Source: Clostridia bacterium (GTDB taxonomy: Bacteria; Bacillota; Clostridia; CAKSNL01; HGM11501). From it: 5,497 nucleotides of DNA. This document shows positions 1 to 5,446 of this stretch, one piece after another; position 1 is the stretch's first letter; the number at the start of each line of letters is the position of its first letter. The notes under the pieces are model-generated. The model had not been told where the DNA came from. It made no database searches and saw only the letters and a list, made by a program, of their open reading frames with translations. Both the position numbers and the translations under genes were made by a program. The DNA is taken from assembly GCA_017390225.1 (NCBI GenBank), contig JAFPCL010000065.1:1-5497 (forward strand), written 5' to 3'.

Positions 1-2
1 AG

Positions 3-31
3 AAAAAAAGAGGTCAAATTTTGATGACCTC
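3..31 (-). terminator. Leftward-facing intrinsic terminator-like hairpin
   Basis: On the minus strand, GAGGTCA (31 to 25) pairs with TGACCTC (16 to 10) around an 8-nt loop and is followed at once by a run of seven T (9 to 3). That is a good intrinsic terminator for transcription moving left. On the + strand the hairpin is followed by CCCTTTG, which is a poor terminator tail. No minus-strand gene is visible to its right. It may therefore shield whatever lies left of the window from read-in, as hairpins near insertion-sequence ends often do, or it may be a weak bidirectional terminator of a + strand gene ending before the window. Confidence 0.5.
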
Positions 32-101
32 CCTTTGTTGTACCTTGAATCCGGTGAAATTTTCCAAAAATCCATTTGTTGTGTAAAAAGCCAAGAAAAA
101 A

Positions 102-141
102 GGGGGCGCCGCTAAAGAATTATGTCTTTTGCGACAGCCCC
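102..141. mobile_element. Possible IS1182-like insertion-sequence end
   Basis: Positions 127-141 read TTTTGCGACAGCCCC, so the minus strand starts GGGGCTGTCGCAAAA. This resembles, from memory, the terminal inverted repeats of IS1182-family elements. The end folds back on itself: GGGG (103-106) pairs with CCCC (138-141), CGC (110-112) with GCG (131-133), and AAAGA (114-118) with TCTTT (125-129). If it is an IS end, the element would extend left out of the window and the host flank would start at about 142. No transposase coding is visible in 1-101, and no partner end or target duplication can be checked here. The hairpin could also be a simple terminator for an upstream gene, but its 3' tail (GTTGCGTTTT) is weak. 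The element name is a low-confidence call. Confidence 0.35.
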
Positions 142-174
142 GTTGCGTTTTAAATTATTGCAATCATCCGAAAA

Positions 175-215
175 AGCACGAAAATCCATTCTTGACAAGA
201 GAGGACTTTCGTGCT
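175..215. repeat. 41-bp near-perfect palindrome centred on the mntP -35 box
   Basis: AGCACGAAAATCC (175-187) is the inverse complement of GGACTTTCGTGCT (203-215) apart from position 184/206. Nested between them is TCTTG-A-CAAGA (190-200). The whole 41 bp is symmetric about A195, with only 184/206, 188/202 and 189/201 not Watson-Crick. The centre falls within TTGACA (192-197) and the right arm runs into the -10 box, so it lies upstream of the likely start of transcription. It is well placed for an operator bound by a dimeric regulator. On the minus strand the hairpin is followed by TTTT, so a leftward terminator is an alternative. The regulator is unknown. Confidence 0.6.
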
Positions 216-220
216 ACAAT
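192..220 (+). promoter_or_regulatory. Sigma-A promoter of mntP (extended -10)
   Basis: A consensus -35 box TTGACA (192-197) is separated by exactly 17 bp from TACAAT (215-220), which is preceded by TGC (212-214) as an extended -10 element. Transcription should start near 226-228, almost exactly at the 5' strand of aptamer helix P1. The promoter is close to consensus and likely strong, which fits control mainly by the downstream riboswitch. It is embedded in the palindrome at 175-215. Confidence 0.85.
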
Positions 221-227
221 CAAAAAA

Positions 228-313
228 ATGAGGGAGTAGCAAGCGTTTTTTAAAACGCAGTAAGTCAACATACCGACCATTTGGTCTGGCTTACTTTTAT
301 ATGCGAGACTCAT
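228..313 (+). promoter_or_regulatory. Manganese riboswitch aptamer (yybP-ykoY class)
   Basis: The conserved elements of the Mn2+-sensing yybP-ykoY aptamer appear in order. P1 is ATGAG (228-232) with CTCAT (309-313). Loop L1 carries GGAGTAGC (233-240). P2 is a hairpin, GCGTTT/AAACGC (243-248 with 253-258). P3 is AGTAAG (259-264) with CTTACT (290-295), containing the conserved GTCAACATACCG strand opposite CTGGC and capped by GACC/GGTC (275-278 with 283-286). The 3' strand of the P1 loop is GCGAGA (303-308). In characterised members, L1 and L3 dock and bind Mn2+ between them. The next gene is the Mn2+ exporter mntP, a classic target. The P4 hairpin seen in some homologues is absent. Confidence 0.88.
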
Positions 314-371
314 GTATACAAAATATACATGGAGTCTTTATATCCATCATAGATTACCGTGTATGGTTTTG
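306..371 (+). promoter_or_regulatory. Riboswitch expression platform: anti-antiterminator and antiterminator
   Basis: Two mutually exclusive helices can be read. In the first, 306-318 pairs with 324-337 (13 bp, G331 bulged, loop CAAAA); its 5' arm includes 309-313, the 3' strand of aptamer P1. In the second, CAAAATATACATGG (319-332) pairs with 357-371 (14 bp including wobbles, G366 bulged). This second helix consumes the 5' arm of the terminator at 355-366. Mn2+ binding should hold P1, disrupt the first helix, free 319-332, form the antiterminator and let mntP be transcribed. The pairings are visible in the sequence; the regulatory logic is inferred from them and agrees with the known ON behaviour of this riboswitch class. 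Confidence 0.75.
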
Positions 372-390
372 CCGTGTGCGGTATTTTTTT
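355..390 (+). terminator. Riboswitch-controlled terminator ahead of mntP
   Basis: A 12-bp stem (355-366 with 372-383, closed by TACCG/CGGTA and containing several G-U pairs) with loop TTTTG is followed by seven T (384-390). It ends just before the mntP ribosome site GGAGG (393-397). The many wobble pairs make it moderately stable, as suits a switchable terminator. It should form when Mn2+ is low. Confidence 0.82.
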
Positions 391-403
391 ATGGAGGTAA
401 ACT

Positions 404-991
404 ATGAGTTTGGGTTTTGGATTTTTTGTGAAAAATGCGATGTTTGGCGTGGGGCTTGCGATGGATGCGTTTTCCGTGTCGCTGGCAAACGGGCTGAATG
501 AGCCTTGCATGAAGAAAAGAAAAGCGGTGCTGATTGCCGGTGTGTTTGCCTGGTTTCAGGCGTTGATGCCGATGCTGGGATGGATTTGCGTGCATTCGGT
601 GGTGCAGTATTTTTCTGCGTTTGAAAAGCTGATTCCGTGGATTGCTTTGGGGCTTTTAAGCTTCATCGGCGGCAAAATGCTTCATGAGGGCATCCATAAT
701 CAAGAGGAATGTGCCTGTGCGGCAAAGGGCATTGGCATCGGAGGGCTGATTTTGCAAGGGATTGCCACATCGATTGACGCGCTGTCCGTGGGCTTTTCCA
801 TTGCGCACTATGATGTGGCATCTGCCATCTTGGCCGCGCTTTTGATTGCCCTTGTGACCTTTGTGATTTGCATGCTTGGCGTTGCGATTGGGAAAAAAGC
901 AGGAACGGCGCTTGCGGGCAAAGCCGGGATTTTAGGCGGCGTTATCTTGATTATCATCGGCTGGGAGATTTTTCTGACGGGGATTTTTTAA
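404..991 (+). CDS. mntP: Manganese efflux pump MntP (YebN/DUF204 family)
   Basis: This is a 195-residue inner-membrane protein that exports Mn2+ and protects the cell from excess. It is close in length to E. coli MntP (188). Six hydrophobic segments fit roughly 12-30, 40-62, 66-90, 109-131, 137-160 and 170-192. The family's internal repeat is clear: GLAMDAFSVSLANG (Asp21) in segment 1 and GIATSIDALSVGFS (Asp125) in segment 4, the acidic residues expected in the Mn2+ path. The loop between the halves carries His94, Glu95, His98, Glu101, Glu102, Cys103 and Cys105, a possible metal-binding patch. The start at 404 is set by GGAGG seven bases upstream. The gene is monocistronic: own promoter, Mn2+ riboswitch and downstream terminator. 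No truncation is seen. Confidence 0.95.
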   Translation: MSLGFGFFVKNAMFGVGLAMDAFSVSLANGLNEPCMKKRKAVLIAGVFAWFQALMPMLGWICVHSVVQYFSAFEKLIPWIALGLLSFIGGKMLHEGIHNQEECACAAKGIGIGGLILQGIATSIDALSVGFSIAHYDVASAILAALLIALVTFVICMLGVAIGKKAGTALAGKAGILGGVILIIIGWEIFLTGIF

Positions 992-994
992 AAC

Positions 995-1037
995 AGACAA
1001 AAAGAAAGTGAGAGAATTTGGCACTTTCTTTTTGTTT
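995..1037 (+). terminator. Terminator after mntP
   Basis: A perfect 13-bp stem, CAAAAAGAAAGTG (998-1010) with CACTTTCTTTTTG (1022-1034), has an 11-nt loop and can extend by A997-T1035. It starts four bases after the mntP stop codon. The 3' arm is T-rich, so it probably works as an intrinsic terminator, and the A-rich 5' arm would let it act in both directions. It separates mntP from the next operon. Confidence 0.75.
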
Positions 1038-1063
1038 AAGCATTGCTTCACACGATAGAAATA

Positions 1064-1092
1064 TTGACTTTTTTTCTCGGATAAGTTATACT
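1064..1092 (+). promoter_or_regulatory. Sigma-A promoter of the PHP/glycyl-radical operon
   Basis: TTGACT (1064-1069) and TATACT (1087-1092) are separated by 17 bp, giving a start of transcription near 1099. The untranslated leader is then only about 25 bases and carries the site AAGGAG (1111-1116) for the gene at 1125. No other promoter or terminator was seen between here and the terminator at 5403, so this probably drives all four downstream genes. No clear operator was seen. Confidence 0.75.
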
Positions 1093-1124
1093 TTAAAATG
1101 AGTAAAAGATAAGGAGAATACGCC

Positions 1125-1961
1125 ATGGCATGCATTGATTTACACATGCACAGCACTTGCTCCGACGGAACGGATACACCGCTTGTTTTGATAGAAAAAA
1201 TCAAAGAAAACCAAATCGATGTTTTTTCCGTGACCGACCATGATAATGCAGCGTTTTATACATATGCAGAAGGCAAAGTGCCAACGAGCATAAAGCTAAT
1301 TACGGGCATTGAGTTTTCCTGTGTTACGGAAGCAGGAAAATGCCACATTCTCGGTTATCATATGAATCTTGAAAATGAAGAACTGAAACAAGCCATGGAA
1401 GATACAAAGAAGCTTCGCAAGGAAAAGCTTGCCGTGCGGCTGGACTTTCTTGAAAAAACGTATGGGATTATATTTTCTAAAGAAGAAAGAGAACATCTTT
1501 TTTCTCTTTCGGCGGCAGGAAAGCCACACATTGCACAAATTCTGGTGAGAAGAGGTTTGGCAGGCTCTATAGACGAGGCAATCAAGAAATATCTGAAGGC
1601 GCTTCCCAAAGGAAGGGACAGGATTGATGCCGAAAAGGCAATTTATGCCATCGCGGCGGCATCGGGAACACCGGTGTGGGCGCATCCTTTGGGCGGCGAA
1701 GGGGAGCGGCATCTGACGACAGAAGAATTTCAAAAGCAATTGGCGGTTTTGATGCACCAAGGGATTCGTGGAATCGAATGTTTTTACTCTCGCTACACGG
1801 GCGAAGAGATTCGCTTTTTGCTTGCAGAGGCAAAGAAAAACAATCTTTTGGTGAGCGGCGGAAGCGACTATCACGGCACAGTGAAAGATATTCCCATCGG
1901 CAAGCTTTCTGCCGATGAAGCGGAAGCAATCACAGAAAAGGAACTAACGATTATTTTTTAA
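1125..1961 (+). CDS. PHP-domain metal-dependent phosphoesterase (YciV/TrpH-like)
   Basis: This 278-residue soluble protein has the PHP fold of polymerase and histidinol phosphatase proteins: a trinuclear-metal hydrolase of phosphate esters. The metal ligands are in place: DLHMHSTCSDG (His7, His9, Asp14), TDHD (Asp38, His39), GIEFSC (Glu63), CHILGYH (His74), KPHIA (His135), WAHPLGG (His187) and GGSDYHG (Asp248, His250). A helical insert fills about 83-160. Architecture and length match the YciV/TrpH group (E. coli YciV, called RNase AM, is about 293 residues and acts as a 5'-3' exoribonuclease and on 3',5'-nucleoside bisphosphates). Orthologous activity cannot be claimed from this alone. The start is set by AAGGAG eight bases upstream. 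It is the first gene of the operon, with 14 bases between its stop and the glycyl radical enzyme. It may be a housekeeping nuclease carried along, or act on a phosphorylated substrate of the pathway. Confidence 0.88.
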   Translation: MACIDLHMHSTCSDGTDTPLVLIEKIKENQIDVFSVTDHDNAAFYTYAEGKVPTSIKLITGIEFSCVTEAGKCHILGYHMNLENEELKQAMEDTKKLRKEKLAVRLDFLEKTYGIIFSKEEREHLFSLSAAGKPHIAQILVRRGLAGSIDEAIKKYLKALPKGRDRIDAEKAIYAIAAASGTPVWAHPLGGEGERHLTTEEFQKQLAVLMHQGIRGIECFYSRYTGEEIRFLLAEAKKNNLLVSGGSDYHGTVKDIPIGKLSADEAEAITEKELTIIF

Positions 1962-1975
1962 AAGAGGGAAAGAAA

Positions 1976-4054
1976 ATGAAACAAAGACCGATGCGCTTAT
2001 GTGAAGAAACAAGAAGGTTTGCCACGGATTCGCAAAAAGGAATCTACGGCAGGCAAACAAAAGAAACGCCGTTTGTTGTGATGGACGATGTGCCGGGTTT
2101 TGCAAAGATGTCGCCCCTTGCAAAGCACGATGCCATGATTGAAAAAATCGTGCGGGAAGCGCCCATTCGCATCTGCGAAAATGAAAAAATCAGCGGTTCT
2201 GCCTCTTTGGGGGCGGCAATTTCCCATATCATTCCGGCAATGTTTGATGGGAAAAAGGTTTTTGACAGCATTTCGCATTTGACCATCGGCTATGAAGATA
2301 TTTTGCATCATGGGATCGAGGGGCTTCGCAAAAAGGCAGAATCGTCCCTTGCCATGCAGACGGAAGAGAGAAAGATTCATTTTGTGAAAAGCTGTATCCA
2401 TGCGATCGACTGCTTTTCTTTGTGGCACGCGCGCTATGTGAAGGCTTTGGAAAATGATCCCCGGTATGCGGATAACTACAGGAATTTAAATTGGGTTCCC
2501 GAAAAGCCGGCACGGAGCTTTTATGAGGCGGTGCAGTCTTTATGGTTTACCTTTGCTTTCACAAGACTGTGCGGCAATTGGCCGGGCATCGGGCGCATTG
2601 ACATTCTTCTGGGGGACTATCTGAAAAAGGATTTAGCGCAAGGCGTGTTGACTATCAACGAAGCACGGGAGATTTTGGCACACTTTTTCATCAAGGGTTG
2701 TGAGTGGATCACGGGAGAGTCGTGCGGCAACGGAGATGCCCAACACTACCAGAATATCGTGCTTTCGGGCATCGATGAAAACGGCGAAGACGTGACCAAT
2801 GAAGTGACCTATCTTGTTCTGGATATCATAGAGGAGCTTGCCATCAGCGATTTTCCCATCACCGTGCGCCTCAATAAAAATTCGGATGAAAAGCTTGTGC
2901 GCCGCGTTGCCGAGGTGATGTGCTGCGGCGGCGGAATTTTGGCGGTTTACAATGAGGACTTGATTATCGCATCTTTGACAGAATACGGCTACGACGAAAA
3001 AGAAGCAAGATGCTTTGCCAATGACGGCTGCTGGGAAGTGCAAGTTCCGGGGAAAACACACTTTGGTTATTATCCCTTTGATGCGCTTGCCGTTTTGCAA
3101 CATCACACATTAAAGGGCTATACAGACGTAAGCTTTGATAGCTTTGAAGCGTTATACAAAAAATACACAGAAGATTTAGACAGGCAGGTGCAGGCGGTTG
3201 CCGATTTTCTCCCCGGTTGGCTCCATAACGATGATCCGTGCACGATAGTTTCGCTGTTTGTGGACGATTGCATCGTAACGGGAAAATCCTATTTGGAGGG
3301 CGGCGCGGTCTATGATGTGCTTTCACCGCACATCGGCGGCATCGTGGATACTGCCAACAGCCTGTATGCCATGAAAAAGCTTGTGTTTGACGATAAAATC
3401 GTGTCCTTTGCCGAATTGATGCAGATTCTGAAAAATAATTGGGAAGGGCAGGACGCTCTGCGCCTGCGGGCGAAAAATAAATACGTTTATTTTGGGAACG
3501 ACAACGACGAGGCAGACGAGATGGTCAGCCGCGTGGCTTCGGATTTTGCGGATGCTTGCGGGAAATACGACACGCATGAAAAGATAAAATTCCCGCCGGG
3601 CATTTCCACCTTCGGCCGCCAGGTTGAATGGGCACCGCATCGCTATGCCACGGCTTGCGGTAATCGTGCCGGAGATGTTTTGTCGGGCAATATTTCGCCG
3701 GCACCGGGCACAAGCATGCAAGGGGCAACGGCGATGATCAAGTCTTACTGCAAGGTGGATTTAAAACAACATAGAAACGGTGCGGCGTTGGATGTGGCTT
3801 TGATGCCGGATCATGTGAAGGGGGAAGAGGGCGTAAATGCCGTGATGGCACTTCTTCGCGGTTTTGTGCTTTTGGGTGGCTTTTTCATGCAACCCGACGT
3901 GGTGAATGCCGAAATCTTGAAGGAAGCACAGAAAAATCCGGAAAGCTATACCAACCTGTCGGTGCGCGTGTCCGGCTGGAGTGCCAGATTTGTGACACTC
4001 AACCGTGAGTGGCAGGACATGGTTATTGCCAAAAATGAAAGTGGTGAGCTTTGA
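1976..4054 (+). CDS. Glycyl radical enzyme of the PFL/dehydratase superfamily, substrate unknown
   Basis: This 692-residue cytoplasmic anaerobic enzyme uses a backbone glycyl radical to make a cysteine thiyl radical that attacks the substrate. The PFL-type barrel covers about 1-580; landmarks are the ENEKISGS segment, RSFYEAVQSLW (from Arg180), PGIGRID, YNED (325-328) and the active-site loop NDGCWEV with Cys352 and Glu354. The C-terminal glycine-radical domain ends in RVSGWSARF, with the radical at Gly667, 25 residues from the end. Characterised dehydratases, lyases and decarboxylases usually read Gly-Cys-Val-Glu and Arg-Val-Ser/Ala-Gly-Tyr; here Trp353 and Trp668 replace the Val and Tyr. 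The Cys-X-Glu pair argues for the dehydratase/C-X lyase side rather than pyruvate formate-lyase, which has adjacent cysteines. Characterised relatives are mostly 760-900 residues, so this is a compact form. The start is set by AGAGGGA six bases upstream. The dedicated activase follows with a one-base overlap. Superfamily is certain; the reaction is not assignable. Confidence 0.93.
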   Translation: MKQRPMRLCEETRRFATDSQKGIYGRQTKETPFVVMDDVPGFAKMSPLAKHDAMIEKIVREAPIRICENEKISGSASLGAAISHIIPAMFDGKKVFDSISHLTIGYEDILHHGIEGLRKKAESSLAMQTEERKIHFVKSCIHAIDCFSLWHARYVKALENDPRYADNYRNLNWVPEKPARSFYEAVQSLWFTFAFTRLCGNWPGIGRIDILLGDYLKKDLAQGVLTINEAREILAHFFIKGCEWITGESCGNGDAQHYQNIVLSGIDENGEDVTNEVTYLVLDIIEELAISDFPITVRLNKNSDEKLVRRVAEVMCCGGGILAVYNEDLIIASLTEYGYDEKEARCFANDGCWEVQVPGKTHFGYYPFDALAVLQHHTLKGYTDVSFDSFEALYKKYTEDLDRQVQAVADFLPGWLHNDDPCTIVSLFVDDCIVTGKSYLEGGAVYDVLSPHIGGIVDTANSLYAMKKLVFDDKIVSFAELMQILKNNWEGQDALRLRAKNKYVYFGNDNDEADEMVSRVASDFADACGKYDTHEKIKFPPGISTFGRQVEWAPHRYATACGNRAGDVLSGNISPAPGTSMQGATAMIKSYCKVDLKQHRNGAALDVALMPDHVKGEEGVNAVMALLRGFVLLGGFFMQPDVVNAEILKEAQKNPESYTNLSVRVSGWSARFVTLNREWQDMVIAKNESGEL

Positions 4055-4902
4055 TGCAAATTCCTGTCAGTCAAATCCAAAGGTTTTGCATGCATGACGG
4101 GCCGGGGATTCGAACGGTTGTATTTTTCAAAGGCTGTCCTTTGTCATGCCGTTGGTGCCACAATCCCGAAACCCAAAGCTTTGAAAATCAAATCATGTTT
4201 GATGCCGAAAAATGCATTGGTTGCGGCTCTTGCGATGCATGCCCCCACGGGGCGCAAACGGATCGGAAAAACTGCATCGGATGCGGCGCTTGCACAGCAC
4301 TTTGCCCGACGGGTGCGAGGGAAAACACTCTTTCGATGATGCCTATGCAGCAGGTACTGGAAATCGTTTTGCGCGACCGTGCGTTTTACGGAGCATCGGG
4401 CGGCATCACCCTCTCGGGCGGCGAACCCATGGCGCACCCCATGGAAGCGATCGCACTTCTGAAAAGAGCCAAAGAAGAAGGCATTACCACGGCAATGGAA
4501 ACCTGCGGCTTTTTCTCGGAAGAGTATCTTCCGGAACTTAAAAAATACTGCGATGTGTTTTTGTGGGATATAAAAGATTTAAACGATGTAAGGCACAAAG
4601 AAAATACCGGCGTGTCCAATCAAATCATTTTGAAAAATTTGAAGCAACTGGATTGTTTAGGGGCAAAGATTATCTTGCGGTGCATTATGCTTCGCGGTAT
4701 CAATATGAAAGAGGATCACTTACGGGGGCTACGTCAGCTTTTGGAAGAATTGTCGCCCCAAACAAAAATCGAGCTTTTGCCCTATCACTGTATGTTTGAA
4801 AAGAAAGTGAGCGGACTGGGGATGTCGGATGCTTTTAATCATGAACGGTATATCCCTACAGCGGAAGATATGGAACAGGCAAGACAAATGATTGGAATAT
4901 AA
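4054..4902 (+). CDS. Glycyl radical enzyme activating protein (radical SAM, ferredoxin insert)
   Basis: This 282-residue radical-SAM enzyme reductively cleaves S-adenosylmethionine to take hydrogen from Gly667 of the upstream enzyme. The N-terminus carries FCMHDGPGIRTVVFFKGC and then C-x3-C-x2-C (Cys28, Cys32, Cys35) for the SAM-binding [4Fe-4S] cluster. A ferredoxin-like insert at 54-84 holds two more cysteine quartets, one irregular (Cys54, 57, 60, 63, all spaced by two) and one canonical (Cys74, 77, 80, 84). SGGEP (about 118-122) is the GGE motif that contacts SAM. The length fits dehydratase-type activases, not the shorter PFL-activase without the insert. The ATG at 4054 shares its A with the upstream TGA (TGATG), implying translational coupling; the only upstream site is a weak GGTGAG (4042-4047). 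An in-frame TTG at 4051 would add one residue. Pairing with the upstream enzyme is very likely. Confidence 0.94.
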   Translation: MQIPVSQIQRFCMHDGPGIRTVVFFKGCPLSCRWCHNPETQSFENQIMFDAEKCIGCGSCDACPHGAQTDRKNCIGCGACTALCPTGARENTLSMMPMQQVLEIVLRDRAFYGASGGITLSGGEPMAHPMEAIALLKRAKEEGITTAMETCGFFSEEYLPELKKYCDVFLWDIKDLNDVRHKENTGVSNQIILKNLKQLDCLGAKIILRCIMLRGINMKEDHLRGLRQLLEELSPQTKIELLPYHCMFEKKVSGLGMSDAFNHERYIPTAEDMEQARQMIGI

Positions 4903-4927
4903 AAGGAGCGTATAAAAATATCGGAAA

Positions 4928-5398
4928 ATGCTTGAAAGAAAACCGGGCTTTTCCGTTACGGAGGATATAGTGGAAAGAACTTTTTCTTTTTATCCGGTGA
5001 CAGAGGATAAAATAACGGTGTATCATATTGCCGATGCTCACTACATGGTGGATGCTCCGGTAGCGGCGGCAAAGGCTTTTGAGAAAACACACGGGAAAAT
5101 CGATCTTCTTGTGTTAAACGGCGATATCATAAACAACAGCGGAACGATAGAAAGCTTTGACACAATCTATGAAATCGCAGGCCGCATCACGGGCGGTGCG
5201 ATTCCGGTGGTATGCACCCGCGGCAATCATGACACCCGCGGCTTTTTTGCAGAGAAGATTGCAGAATATATGCCGAATTTGCATGGGAATACATACTACA
5301 GCTTTCGTCTGGGCTTTTTGTGGGGTTTGGTTTTAGATTGCGGCGAGGATAAGCCGGACGATCATCCGGAATACGGCAACACCATGCAAAATAAATAA
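4928..5398 (+). pseudogene. Truncated calcineurin-like metallophosphoesterase
   Basis: At most 156 residues match the front half of a calcineurin-type phosphoesterase. Present are the metal motifs D-x-H (Asp36, His38 in IADAHY), NGDIINN (Asp66) and RGNHD (Asn100, His101), followed by YYSFRLG, WGLVLDCGED and DHPEYGNT. Then the frame ends abruptly with MQNK and a stop. The C-terminal histidine motifs (the isolated His and GHxH) that complete the two-metal site are missing, and no other frame between 5380 and 5497 continues the family, so this is a deletion or junction rather than a simple frameshift. It should be inactive as a phosphoesterase. Its 5' end is also unclear: AAAGGAG (4902-4908) is 19 bases from the ATG at 4928, with no start between. 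It is the last member of the operon, directly before a terminator. Confidence 0.75.
4960..4972 (+). promoter_or_regulatory. Strong Shine-Dalgarno with GTG, alternative start of the phosphoesterase fragment
   Basis: GGAGG (4960-4964) lies five bases before an in-frame GTG (4970-4972). This is a much better initiation site than the ATG at 4928 and would give a 142-residue product beginning ERTFSFYP. The codons just upstream (FSVTEDIVER) also read like normal coding sequence, so the long form cannot be excluded. Confidence 0.45.
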
Positions 5399-5402
5399 AG
5401 TC

Positions 5403-5446
5403 ACAAAAAACGAAGGATGCATATAAAAACATCCTTCGTTTTTTGT
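5403..5446 (+). terminator. Strong intrinsic terminator closing the operon
   Basis: A perfect 17-bp stem joins 5403-5419 with 5430-5446 around a 10-nt loop. Its core is CGAAGGATG/CATCCTTCG, flanked by six A on the 5' side and six T (5439-5444) on the 3' side. The symmetry makes it efficient in both directions. It starts four bases after the stop of the phosphoesterase fragment. Confidence 0.9.

Noticed and set aside
175..215. Invertible promoter element, since inverted repeats flank the -35 box
   Set aside because: The arms are only 13 bp with 15 bp between them, too short for recombinase-driven inversion, and no invertase is in view. An operator or terminator is simpler.
243..258. Hairpin GCGTTT/AAACGC as a stand-alone terminator or attenuator
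   Set aside because: It sits exactly at the P2 position of the manganese aptamer and has no T-run after it.
301..501. Small + strand open frame beginning in the riboswitch and running into mntP in another frame
   Set aside because: It overlaps the aptamer, the terminator and mntP, has no ribosome site, and its product has no recognisable features.
2921..2926. Adjacent Cys-Cys (316-317) in the glycyl radical enzyme, as in the catalytic pair of pyruvate formate-lyase
   Set aside because: It lies before the YNED segment and about 35 residues ahead of the real active-site loop NDGCWEV, so it does not occupy the catalytic position. The enzyme should not be named pyruvate formate-lyase on this basis.
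2633..3106. Long minus-strand open frames inside the glycyl radical enzyme and PHP genes
   Set aside because: They are antisense to strongly motif-supported genes and show no family motifs, and I saw no gene structure supporting them.
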